This document shows, piece after piece, positions 11,240-21,563 of a stretch of 64,000 bases of DNA; the first letter of the stretch is position 1, and the number at the start of each line of letters is the position of its first letter. The position numbers were made by a program, and so were the translations under genes. The stretch is from Verpa conica (lineage: Eukaryota > Ascomycota > Pezizomycetes > Pezizales > Morchellaceae): contig JAUFSD010000017.1 in the NCBI GenBank assembly GCA_033030425.1, positions 620,001 through 684,000 of the forward strand, given 5' to 3'. The notes beneath the pieces are model-generated. The model was not told where the DNA came from and did no database searches. It worked only from the letters and a program-made list of their open reading frames with translations.

Positions 11240-12232
11240 GGCGGGCCTTTTGGAGTTTTGCAACGAAAATAACTATCGTGATGGAGTGGGTGTTTATGGT
11301 TGTGGTGAATCTCCTGTTTATGGTTGAATAGAGCGTTGAAGTCACCACGCGTCTTGGCGCATACGAAGCTAGCAGAGCCGCCTTCTCAAAAAATCACTCG
11401 CTACTACTCTACAGGGTAACACTACCAGTGGATTTTTGTTATCTCGGGGTGAGGCAATCTTCCAGCAGGTAACCTTCTCGGTAAAAATAAAATTAGCAAT
11501 AGCATCAAATTCTTGGATCTGGGGAAGCCCTGGTAGTAAACCCTGATAGTGTATGGCATGACCCCCTACATGTATCTTTAATGAAGAAAGGCAAGGAGTC
11601 GGGTCAACTGGACAATAATACCAGCAATACTGCCTCATGTACGTTGGTAGAGTTTAACAATGAACTATGTATGCTCATCACTTTCTTCTGAAAGAAAAAG
11701 GTGCCTACCTATTACTAGCTACTCTAACATACTACGAGCCGGTCTAAGATTATCCCTCAAAAGATCACCTACCCTAAGACACATGGGCCTTGTGGCTAGA
11801 GAGTCATTTTAAACCCATATATAGTAGGGATCCAGCTCTAATTCTAGTCCAATAACCGTCTCAGGTGACCTGGTATCGATTCAGGGTGTACGGAGAAGGA
11901 GGGACTGCATTTCATATTCCTAGGCTTTGATGACTACATTTATAGACCGAGGTAAATAAACAGAAAAATTAAAGGAAATAAGAAAAGAGTCACTAAACTC
12001 CCGTCAAAAATACTCTAGTTCCAGTCTAGTTTTTCAACAGCTTCCGTGTGTCCTCTAAGACACCCCACCCTAGGGTTTGCTACCGCGCAGTTCTTTACAA
12101 TGAGTTAGACCCTTGTACTACTCTGAAAAACTAGTACTTCCTTTGTTAGTCTATTTGCAGTTAGCTTCTCGTACTCATAAAGGAGATGTGTTCATCGAAT
12201 TCTTATATGAAAGATCTTAGACCTGTGTTGTA
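11240..12232. other. Intergenic, nothing recognised
   Basis: The RBM42-like upstream region is followed by AT-rich DNA. An isolated 89-codon minus-strand frame at 11369-11638 has no recognisable features. Confidence 0.5.
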
Positions 12233-12796
12233 TCACTTTCTTCCCTCTTCTGTAATACCAGCAGAAGCCACTATCTCCTTCTTGAGTTTAGGTCTTTTAA
12301 GGCCATTACTCGCCAATGATCCCCCACTGACGCATCTACTAAAGATCACCTGCAATTCAGTTTTCCTCATATGAACTGTCCGTTCGTTACGGTGAATTAT
12401 CTGACGTCTGTGTAATTCGTAGTTCCTTTTCAAGGTCTCTGCATCATTTTTTGAGTCCTTAGCGCCCATAGGGTCCCAGTCGATGTTATCGGTGATAATT
12501 TGGGGGGAAGAGAAGGGATCAAAAGGCTTGGGTACGGGTGTATCGCCTGGATCCTTGCGGGACAGACCAGGAGGGAATTTTCTCCGAAATCCAGACCGTA
12601 TCAGAGGTATAGCACCCAAAGGTTCAAACATGTTCTCAGAGGACGTGTTTACTGATAATTCGGGCGTATCTGTAGCAGGGCTTTTGTGAATAGTTTCTGT
12701 GTTCTCGAGAGACCCTGATCCCTGGAACATCGTGCTTACGTTCGTAGGGATTCCTGACTCCTTGACGAGCTCTGATAGCCTCTCTTCCTCAGACAT
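12233..12796 (-). CDS. NERT-motif family protein A (unrecognised)
   Basis: A 187 aa single-exon protein from ATG at 12796. I do not recognise a domain. The first 120 residues are Ser/Pro/Thr-rich. Residues 120-156 form a charged helix-like block that reads HRRQIIHRNERT then VHMRKTELQVIFSRCV. The same block, NERT-x2-3-RK-x-EL-x2-(I/L)F, occurs in the proteins at 13699-14460 and 16871-17353. It has no signal peptide or membrane segment. All three genes lie on the same strand in AT-rich DNA, which suggests a locally duplicated, fast-evolving family. A Lys-rich KRPKLKK near 167-173 could be a nuclear signal. Confidence 0.6.
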   Translation of the reverse strand: MSEEERLSELVKESGIPTNVSTMFQGSGSLENTETIHKSPATDTPELSVNTSSENMFEPLGAIPLIRSGFRRKFPPGLSRKDPGDTPVPKPFDPFSSPQIITDNIDWDPMGAKDSKNDAETLKRNYELHRRQIIHRNERTVHMRKTELQVIFSRCVSGGSLASNGLKRPKLKKEIVASAGITEEGRK

Positions 12797-13698
12797 AGTG
12801 AATTCAGAACTGTATGGGTTTGGGCTTATGGTGTGGACTCATATAGATAACTATAATATAACCTATATAGCTTGGGAATCCATCTATGCATGACGGAACG
12901 ATTACCCGTACATGCTACACACAATTAACTACTGTGAAGCACGCTAGGCGCTAGGCACTAGTTGATAGATAGATAGCTAGATTAATTGTAGCCTCTCGGA
13001 CAATGCAACATTATCAGTTACACCCAGCTTCTAGGTTACGAACTGAAGCGAGCCACACCACTTAACGCATACCTAAACTACATGTAGCATAGCTATTCTG
13101 TTAGTGTTATTCCTGGACTTATATCTGTAGGTATAAATTGTAACCCACTAATCTGGTAACGTTATAATTACGTAGGTATATAGGGCTTTTCGTGGCTGAT
13201 GCAATTCAGTTTCTTCCCAGAGTAGCTGTTACCAACCTTAGATTTATAAATTGAACCCTAGCCGTATAAAATTTCGAGTACTATGCACTACCTTTCCTAC
13301 CTTTATAACTATTGGCATGCAATATTGGGACTGGGGCACAAATAAAAAAGAATACAACTTGATGCGATTTCTTACACTAGAACTATAGTAATTCTATTTA
13401 GGTGCTACTTTTTTCCCCACATAGAAGTTTAAGATTTAGTAGGTAATTCACTGACTCGATATGGGCTTAGTTAAGTGTGGTATCAAGAACCTAGGATTTA
13501 AACACTACCTAGGTATATTCCTGTTATATAATATATACAATTAGGGTGGCTATTGAGTCCAAAGCCACCGTAAACAGCTTTTTAACCTCCATCTCATGAA
13601 GACCAATAAACTAATATCTAAACCCACCCAAACACCAAAAGTAACTGCAAGACCCTGTCTAAAAGCCTTCAGGGCGCAACAGAACCTCCTAGCTACTA
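12797..13698. other. AT-rich spacer between NERT-family genes
   Basis: Nothing coding is seen. Confidence 0.5.
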
Positions 13699-14460
13699 TC
13701 AGAGATATGCCGTTTCATAGGCCCATACTTCCTCTTCAATATCCAAACCTAAGTTATTATCATAGCTTACCACGTTATTTTTAATCTGCGATATTGCTCC
13801 GTTCGCAATCTTGCATGCCCCTGATTCAAGCTTGTGTGCATGTGGTTTGGAATTCCAGTCACTGAAGTCAGCCCTGTTTGAAAATTCAACAGTCTCTTCT
13901 CCTTGATTATCATGCTCATACTTTCCTAATTCAGCTGTTGAGATATTATGTATCTTCATCATCGTTTCCATCTTCAGCCTCTCTAGTCCCGATGACTCAT
14001 ACTTCCACTCGTGTAAGTCCAATGCAGCCCATTTCCCGCCGATAAATAAATTTCCACGTGGAAGAGTGTAGCCTTTATATGGTAGCATTGGCACGATCTC
14101 CGTCCTTGTGACGGCTCCTTGTAAAACCTGAGACTTGTGGATTCTAGTAGCTCTGGGTGTATTGGTAACGTCTCTCAAACTCCCTGCTGTTGATTCTCCT
14201 AACTGTTGGCATCTTCGTAGCAAAAGGTCCGCATCAACACGCCTAAATAAGCTCTTCAGTTCATTCTTCCGGGCTTCAGCTGTTCTTTCGTTTTGTTGAA
14301 TACGTTCTAGCCGAGTAGCTTCGGATTTCTCTCGGACAACTGTTTCGAGTGCTCGTTCTTGGGTATAAGATACATACCGTTGGAGGCCATATTCAGAGTC
14401 AGAGTTTGAATCCTCAAATACATTGGACATTTTGAAATCATGGGTGTTTTCTGATGACAT
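13699..14460 (-). CDS. NERT-motif family protein B (unrecognised)
   Basis: A 253 aa single-exon protein from ATG at 14460. An acidic Ser/Asp-rich start is followed by a predicted coiled or helical stretch at about 33-80. That stretch contains ATRLERIQQNERT then AEARKNELKSLFRRVDADLL (NERT at 57-60). This block aligns without gaps to the ones in the proteins at 12233-12796 and 16871-17353. The remaining 170 residues share nothing obvious with those neighbours. No signal peptide or membrane span is seen. Function unknown. A 103 bp inverted-repeat element lies 318 bp upstream. Confidence 0.6.
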   Translation of the reverse strand: MSSENTHDFKMSNVFEDSNSDSEYGLQRYVSYTQERALETVVREKSEATRLERIQQNERTAEARKNELKSLFRRVDADLLLRRCQQLGESTAGSLRDVTNTPRATRIHKSQVLQGAVTRTEIVPMLPYKGYTLPRGNLFIGGKWAALDLHEWKYESSGLERLKMETMMKIHNISTAELGKYEHDNQGEETVEFSNRADFSDWNSKPHAHKLESGACKIANGAISQIKNNVVSYDNNLGLDIEEEVWAYETAYL

Positions 14461-14777
14461 TGTAGGGTAAAAGTTAAAAATGTAGTATGTGTGTTTTAAT
14501 TGAGGTGGCCAGTACTAGTAGTGGGGAATTTTGAAGACTTGTTCTTATACTAAACCCTTGCCTAAAGCGGCCAAGGGTCTTGTAGATCAACTCGGGCTCG
14601 GGGGTAGGAATATAGCAGCATTCAGCTATAAAAGACACTACTTCGTTTTTATGTACTTCGTTTTTATGATCGATCTACACATGAGTAATTCCGACCCATG
14701 ATCTAAAGGAGTCACCACCGTACCTAGCTGTATATCCTTATAAGATATTACATTTACTCAAAGTAAGGCTAGAATTA

Positions 14778-14880
14778 CTAGGGGTAGGGGGGTGAAGATG
14801 GAACGGGTCTCATAATTTTTCTATGGTGACCCCATAGAGTGGAGATCTCTGCTGTCCCATCTTCACACCCCTACCCCTAG
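14778..14880. mobile_element. 103 bp MITE with 24 bp inverted repeats at a TA site
   Basis: The ends begin CTAGGGGTAGGGG and match over 24 bp with one mismatch. A TA lies immediately outside both ends (14776-14777 and 14881-14882), as expected for Tc1/mariner-superfamily insertion. The core contains a small CTATGG/CCATAG hairpin and no reading frame. Confidence 0.8.
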
Positions 14881-14882
14881 TA

Positions 14883-16870
14883 TATCCAAGCCAATTCCCA
14901 GTAATCACATAAAACCTCTCACTTCTCCCCAATAGCCTCTAAACAGATCACAGTATTTCTTCTAACCCCCCCCCAACCCTCTCTCCCATGATGGTTCCTC
15001 TCCACAAAAAAATCAGAAATCCTCGGTGTACGCGGCCTTCCAAATATCTAGTGTCAAGGTGCTTTTTCATCAACATCACTACCTAAAATTTGCAAAAAAA
15101 ATCCGTTGCTACTGCAAAAAAGCCCTGACTTTACGGACCGCAAGGCGGAAAGCCTCCTCACGATCCTCCCCATCGCCAAAACAGCATGGACCTAATAGAG
15201 AGGAAGGCCTGCACGCGTAATTTTCAGCTTATAAATACTGAAATAGAGCTGAGGCCACATTTTTATTGCCGTCTGGCATATGAGTTTTCCTACCAGCGGG
15301 ATCACTAAGCTGGCCTTGAACTATAGCTGACGGAGTGCTCCCCTCGTAGACTTGAAATGGAACCTGCGGTATATCCACGTATATTAGGATCACCACGCCG
15401 GAAATAAGATCACTAGATATCATGTTAGTGCTGTTCACGAATTAAGCCCTTTATTAAATGAAAAATAGCACTGCGGGTGCAAAATTGGAGCTAGCGGCCG
15501 CTTCGATTCGATTCATCTTGCAGTAATAGATGCGCACTATTTAATTGTATTTGTAGATCATAAATTGAGGGGGAAAGTGGGGTCAGCTAATATAGTACGA
15601 AGGGGAAGCACCAGTACAGGTAATTACAGTACGAATAAAGATCGATAATCTTTGGGCCATCAATGTGGGCCCACAAGTAGGTTCAACCCTCACAAAACAC
15701 ATCCCTTGCCTATTATGGCGCTAAAACTATCTATTGAGAAATAATTCGTGAATAAGCCACAAATGATTAAGTATATAAACTACATAAATTTGTTTTGATA
15801 CTGTTTAAGATGCATATATATAGGTTTAAATTCAGAGCCAGATCAATTACAATGGCTAGGCAAAATTTATAAGTTCTATTGCTACAATATTTGTGGCGTT
15901 TCTCCTGTGGTAATGCGGACGCAGAAATTTATTTCAAGATTAAGCCAATTGAAATGCTATTTTAACAAGTTTCAGATCTAAATTATTGAATTTTAGCACC
16001 TCCATGCCGCGTTCCTACATATGTCGCTAGCTCTATCCCAAAATTGTTAATATATCGGGGTAGTAACTCCATATTAGCGTCAAATCCCAAAAATATAGGT
16101 ATATCCGGCGCGACCTCTTAGAGTTAGATTGTACGTACACTACATGTATACAGAGTCCTGCATTCCTACATATTGAGTCTATCTTTTTTACAGGGGTTTG
16201 TTTAGGCGAGTGATAAACCCTGAAAGAGAAGAATGGTAACAATTTACAATCTTTGTCTTAGTTTTTATATTCAGCTTCGATCCTATATAACCAAGTAATC
16301 TACAGAATCCTTTTTCGAGGCTAAGGTAGGATATAAGGATTGAAAATGGTTTTCCGTACGTACTCTTTTCTCACACACCCTTAATTAAGAGAAAGAGCTC
16401 CGGAGAGAGAAACCAAAGAGACCTGGGCGTCAGTCTCTCGCTGCAAGACTCTTGAAAATTATGTTAGCGGTTGCATAACTAATGTTCTTTATATGAGCGC
16501 TAAGTGAGTGCAAATTACTAGCAGCATACTCTACCTCAGTTATTAACTCTAACATTTGAACGATTTAATTACTAGCCCTAGCTATACTTAGCTAGAAGTA
16601 ATCATGGCCATATTGATGCTTGTTCGAAAAATCTTACAAAAAATAGGGGACTCATTTCGTTCCCTCACGCTTCTTCATGAATCTCGGTGGTTTCATAGCC
16701 ACCAAAAAAACTCTCCATGAAATCTAAATCCCACTAGCCCCTAGGCTGCACATATCACTCGTTGCAGTAAGTGATACCATCTATACCATGGCACACTTTC
16801 GTGTTGCCCCCCCTCCTCCAGACTTAGCCAGTTTTGATCATCTTCTCTCTCGATTGGACTTCTATAGGTT
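14883..16870. other. AT-rich intergenic; one GC-richer coding-like scrap
   Basis: Mostly AT-rich with no gene. At 15226-15423 on the minus strand there is a less AT-rich open stretch of 65 codons from an ATG (MISSDLISGVVILIYVD...). Its codon usage is coding-like but no family is recognised; it may be a gene fragment. Confidence 0.4.
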
Positions 16871-17353
16871 CTATCCAATTTTCTGCCTGGCTCCCACCCT
16901 ACTCCACTCATAACTCTTAGAGTTTGTATGTTCTCTTTGGTCCAGTAGGGTTTTATCTTCAGTACGCCCAGTATCTAATGAAATTGGGGATCTCTTAACC
17001 AAGTCAACATCCTGCCTCAGCCCTGACTGTAACCTAAGTGTAATATCTAGGACAGTATTAGTAATAATATCTAAGGATTGATTCCTCTTCCTTAGTCTCT
17101 GAGCATTGACACAGTCAAAAATAGCCTGTAATTCATCTTTTCTCATTTCTGGAGTTCGTTCGTTCATTATCAGACGATGACGGCGGTTATTTTCAGAGTA
17201 GGTGCGTTGGCTCCTCTCCAGTTCCTGGTGGAGATTCCACCGCTGAATCTCTACTTCGGAGGAGGTATATGTTCTAGAATGTAGTCGAGGACGTCTAACC
17301 ATACGTGCGGATGGTGGGATTGCAATCTGGGGATTATAGGAGTTGTGGGGCAT
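16871..17353 (-). CDS. NERT-motif family protein C (unrecognised)
   Basis: A 160 aa single-exon protein from ATG at 17353. The basic N-terminus (VRRPRLHSRTY) is followed by a helical, charged stretch. That stretch contains NNRRHRLIMNERT then PEMRKDELQAIFDCVNAQRL (NERT at 64-67). It is the shortest of the three local paralogues. It is closest to protein A in the motif (MRK-x-ELQ-x-IF) and closest to protein B just after it (V-x-A-x2-L). No signal peptide or transmembrane span is seen. Function unknown. Confidence 0.58.
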   Translation of the reverse strand: MPHNSYNPQIAIPPSARMVRRPRLHSRTYTSSEVEIQRWNLHQELERSQRTYSENNRRHRLIMNERTPEMRKDELQAIFDCVNAQRLRKRNQSLDIITNTVLDITLRLQSGLRQDVDLVKRSPISLDTGRTEDKTLLDQREHTNSKSYEWSRVGARQKIG

Positions 17354-18607
17354 AGCTGCAGCTCTAATAAAGAACCCAGACTCGGTTGTAATAATAAAGA
17401 TATGTAATGAGATCAGTGAGAGTAGTGAAGAGGGGGTGTGGTGGGAAGTTTTTTTACTAGTAGCGTCTAATTTAGATTCAAGTATGTTGTCCTGAATAAA
17501 GCTAGAGGCGTAATGAATACAGTAAACTCAAGAAATGCATTCTAGCTCCAAATCTATACCATGAGTACAAAGTACAAGATGAAATTTCTTTAGTTAGTAA
17601 TAAATCAATAGGATATGGGAAGATTTGCGGAGGGCTCATAAGTTGGCTGTACCATAGCTATTACAGGCCCTTTAAGTAGTTAGGAAAGTGAAATTTTTCT
17701 ATTTTTATAACGTATTCTGTATAGCTATATAGCCCAATGGCTCTAACTTCGGTAATTATCTACGCAGCGGGGTGCTAAAGGGTCTGACCCCCTCCTACAA
17801 CACATCTCTTATTATTCGACTTAAGTAGAGTATAAAAAATATAAGCATAAATACTAGTGCAATATCGATGATTAATAAATATAGACTATAATACGGGAAG
17901 ATTGACTAAATTTATTGTTTTGGTTGGGCCACCTCCTTAAGCCCTATGATGTATATGACTATGATTTTTTATGATCACCTACATATACATATAGTTAACG
18001 TTTATTTAATTAACGACCTATCGCCGTTGGGGAGTCATCATTTACTATATTCCCCTATAGCTATCAACCTCCAAACTCTACTATTTACATAATTCTATAT
18101 ATACCTCAAGTAAACCCCTACGAGACGCAAAGCTAGCGGCACTACAATATACTCCCATACGCCTATATGCTAGGAAAATATAGGGAGTAGATTACATGCA
18201 ATGAACTATATATATAAGGAACTAAAAGATTACCCACCACCCACGGGATCGAAGAAGTATGAAAAGTTTCTATCTATTAACCAAGTGGATTAGATGAGAT
18301 GTAAGTACTAGCTTGTCTCAAACTTCCAAGCATTGTAGATGTGCAGAGCGTAAGTGATTTATTATGAGCATGAGGTAGCTTAATGTTTCCCTTTTAGCTT
18401 GCCCTTAAGTTTCTTTGTTCTCCTAATTAGCTAGGCGAGTGATGGCAGATGATTCAAAACTTTTCTTGGTATATTGTGCATACTCGCGCTGGGACTACGA
18501 ATTATCCCTAGATATAATAGTGTTGTGTCACCTCGGGACTCAAAAGTACAGAAAGAAAATACCGCAGCATATATATACAAATTACAAAACTCCTTTCTCT
18601 TTTCTTT
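17354..18607. other. AT-rich intergenic, nothing recognised
   Basis: Stops are frequent in all frames. The part near 18607 is probably the RPA43 3' UTR. Confidence 0.5.
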
Positions 18608-19555
18608 TTATGTAGTAGATTTAGACTTTTTATGTTTCTTCTCCTTCCTTTTCTTCTCTTTCTTTTCTATAATGCTACTTTGAAATATTGCTTTCTCGAT
18701 CACCTCTGTATTGAGCAAGCCCCCCTCCATGGAGAATATATGACCCATCGCCCGAATGGACTCCACCTGGAATTTAAGAAGACCAGCCACATATTCCCCA
18801 TTTGCATCCATCCACCCACCCGTATCGTGACCTGTTTGCGAATATTCTACACCTTCCATTCCTTCCCCCCCTGAAACCAAATTCTCTATCCTCTTTGGAA
18901 CAAACCCCTCTCTAACCTCATGGTAACCCCAGCTCTCTGGGATCTTCTCCCTCGGAATACTAACATTCCAAGTATTCTCCACCAACAACCCAATGTGGGA
19001 GGCACTTTGCAAATTGACCCATCCCTGCAACACCATACCCTTTTTAGGTTTCCATACAAGGAAGTCAACAGTGACCCAAACATGCGCAAACGGGGACTCT
19101 GCGGCGATGCGAGCTTTGTCTGATTCAAAGCGGATATTCGAATACGCGATTACAACACCCCCGAGGGGTTCGTAGTAGCTCATTAATAAAGGGTCGAGGT
19201 GGTCTTTCCGAAGGCCATTGATGGGAGTGAAAGAGAGCATTCGAGCGGCTTGTTCAGAGGTTGGACGCAGAGACGGGTCAGGGTTCGAAATGAGGTGGGA
19301 GAATGTTACTTCGGGCCAGAATGAGTAGCGAGGAGAAACTGAGAGGTATAGAGAGGTTGTCATGAGCTGAAATGGGGAGTTTGGTGTTGCATCTTGTATA
19401 GAGGGCTGACCTGCGGTGGTTCGAGGTTTCTTAGACACCTCCGGGGAGGAGACTGAGGGCTGTGGAGAGTCAGCGTGACGCTTACGTTTGAGAATTTTGT
19501 TTTTGCTGTGTTTTTTCGATTTTTTTTCGCGCTTTAAGGGCGCTGTTGACGACAT
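18608..19555 (-). CDS. RPA43: RNA polymerase I subunit RPA43
   Basis: Stalk subunit of RNA polymerase I; with A14-like partners it contacts Rrn3 for rDNA initiation. A 315 aa protein from a single exon. The N-terminus is a Lys-rich tract (KREKKSKKHSKNKILKRKRH), likely nucleolar targeting. The Rpb7/SHS-type domain spans about 65-160 (LSFTPINGLRKDHLDPLLMS, then GGVVIAYSNIRF). The OB-type half follows with PFAHVWVTVDFLVWKP and GWVNLQSASHIGLL. The tail is again Lys-rich. It shares a 180 bp divergent promoter with the J-protein gene that starts at 19736. Confidence 0.93.
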   Translation of the reverse strand: MSSTAPLKREKKSKKHSKNKILKRKRHADSPQPSVSSPEVSKKPRTTAGQPSIQDATPNSPFQLMTTSLYLSVSPRYSFWPEVTFSHLISNPDPSLRPTSEQAARMLSFTPINGLRKDHLDPLLMSYYEPLGGVVIAYSNIRFESDKARIAAESPFAHVWVTVDFLVWKPKKGMVLQGWVNLQSASHIGLLVENTWNVSIPREKIPESWGYHEVREGFVPKRIENLVSGGEGMEGVEYSQTGHDTGGWMDANGEYVAGLLKFQVESIRAMGHIFSMEGGLLNTEVIEKAIFQSSIIEKKEKKRKEKKHKKSKSTT

Positions 19556-19735
19556 TGGCGCTATTTCTCACGACCTCTGGGACACTGGCGCAGGTTGCTT
19601 AAAGAACGAAAAAAGTTCGTGCTCAGGGCGAAATCTTGGCGGGGTGGGCATGTGGGCCGGGTAACAAACCATGCACCTCGGCAGTTTCCATTTGGCTCAT
19701 CTCTCATTTTCTACTTCTTTAGCGAAACCATCGCG
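19556..19735. promoter_or_regulatory. 180 bp bidirectional promoter (RPA43 / J-protein)
   Basis: The two start codons are separated by only 180 bp, so core promoters and both 5' UTRs must be packed here. No clear TATA box is seen. Confidence 0.6.
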
Positions 19736-20901
19736 ATGTCCGCCCTCATCTCTTTTATTGGGTGGTCTTTCCTCCCTTCCGTAAGTTCTGACAGAACCTC
19801 CCGGCTTTACAAGAGGGTGTGTAATACTGACATTGTCATAGATGATCACCGGCTGGCTTCTATCATTCTGGTACCGTCTCATGACCCGTGCTGGCGATCC
19901 GATCCCACAAAGAGGAACACCGCGCTGGGTCCGTGACTATAAGCGCATTAATATCGGTGTAATTACCGCATACTTACTCTACACGATCTACGAATCCTAC
20001 CATGGGATCACCCACACACCTAATTTCTATACACTCCTGAACTCTAACCTTAATGCGGATGAGAAGTCAATAAAGTCCAAGTTCCGTAGACTTACGGTGC
20101 TTTATCACCCGGATAAGGTTGGACCTGGGGCTGAGGGCTACTTCGTTGTTTTAAAGCAGGCATATGACGTTTTATCTGATCCGATGAAGAGATTCGCGTA
20201 TGATCGATTTGGGCCAGATATGATGGAGTGGAAACATTGTAGTACTATGTACGACTATTTGGTCCGAGGAGGTACAATGATGGTCCCATACTATGCGGGT
20301 AGTTTGTTGTTTTTAGTTATTTTGTCAGTCTTGGGAAAAGCTGAATTTGGGCGTTATGTAAGTCGCCGTACCACTCCCACTTAAACCTTTCTCCCTTATT
20401 TAGAATAAGAAACCCCTAACAGAGCTTTTACTACAGTGGCGGTTCTTCACATTCTTCAGCTTAATTACTTTCGAAACCGCTGTCGTAACCCGCTCCACCT
20501 TCTCACCGCTGCCATTCCTTACTCCACTTCTTCCCTTCGAGCAGCTTGTCCTCGCGCGCAAAATTGCGCTCACCACATTCATTGCAATCTCACAGCTCGG
20601 ACCACTCTTTCAATCTTCTAAAGCAGCATCTGGCCCTCTGACACCCGAGTCCCTACGTCCACAATTAGAGCGACTGTTTGGGTACACTAAGCTAGCAGAA
20701 AATGAAGCAAATAATCTACTCGCAATAGACTTTTTGCCTTATGAGAGGGATGTGGATTCCGTGAGAGATGTGCAGAAGAAGATGAGAGATTGGATAGTGG
20801 AGAACGCAGTTAGGAATGATCCAGAGGTTAGGGATGCGGTTGGGAAGGTGTTGCAGAGGAGGAGGACTGGGGCGCCGAGTGGTGCGAAGGGAAACAGATG
20901 A
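19736..20901 (+). CDS. ER-type membrane protein with J domain (DnaJ family)
   Basis: A co-chaperone for an Hsp70, probably at the ER membrane. Exons 19736-19780, 19842-20357 and 20437-20901 give 341 aa. The N-terminus is hydrophobic (MSALISFIGWSFLPS, then a second span ITGWLLSFWYRL). A membrane span at about 53-66 (IGVITAYLLYTIY) is followed by the J domain at about 75-130 with the HPD catalytic triad at 104-106 (LYHPDKVG) and a DRFGPDM end. Further hydrophobic segments lie after it (VPYYAGSLLFLVILSVLG; then WRFFTFFSLITFE). The order matches the membrane-associated DnaJ proteins of filamentous ascomycetes, distant relatives of yeast Erj5. The first exon encodes only 15 residues. Substrate and localisation are inferred. 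Confidence 0.9.
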
Positions 20902-21563
20902 GAGTAAATAAGAGGGTGTTGATTTGTACTTTATATTACCTTTCCCTCCCTCTGGGCCCGGGATAGATGGGTTCTGGCGTATACTTGCTACTTTAGGTTT
21001 AACAGAATTTAAGATTAAAACGACGTCTAGATGTTATGTAATAGTATTACCCCGAGAAGGAAGCGAAATACGGCAGGCACTGGGGTTCCGGAGGGTGTTT
21101 ATCTAGAGCTGTTAAAAAGAATAATGCGGTGTATATCATATAACGAGTGATAATCTATGACCGACATATATGCAATACATTGATGCTCTATCCTCAACAG
21201 CCCAGTTGGAGGCAGCTATAACCCTCCAAAACTCAAATATTAATAACTAGTACGTACCCAAGTATTTAGTCAACACCCCAGTTTTCTAGTGCCTGTGGAT
21301 GGCCATTTAATACAAGTGTCCAGATTTAAGATATGCTATCCCCTCCCCTTAGATAAATAGGAATATCTACCTCAAATTTTATCCAGCTACCTGAGAAACT
21401 CCTATATACGCTAAAAACAAAATCCTACTACTTAATTCTGATATACGTAAGTCATCCCCGTAGACCCGAAGCCTATATAACATATACATCACTCCCCCAC
21501 GCACGGGCGACTGTCCACAAATAACCCATTTTTATACTACATATAACTTCCTTAGTATCAAGC
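20902..21563. other. Convergent intergenic region (J-protein / EFM3)
   Basis: No gene is seen; presumably both 3' UTRs. Confidence 0.5.

Noticed and set aside
11239..11263. Upstream TTG start for the RBM42-like protein
   Set aside because: The ATG eight codons downstream gives a normal N-terminus and there is no presequence-like signal to favour TTG.
11369..11638. 89-codon minus-strand frame upstream of the RBM42-like gene
   Set aside because: No homology pattern, no neighbouring exons and ordinary composition.
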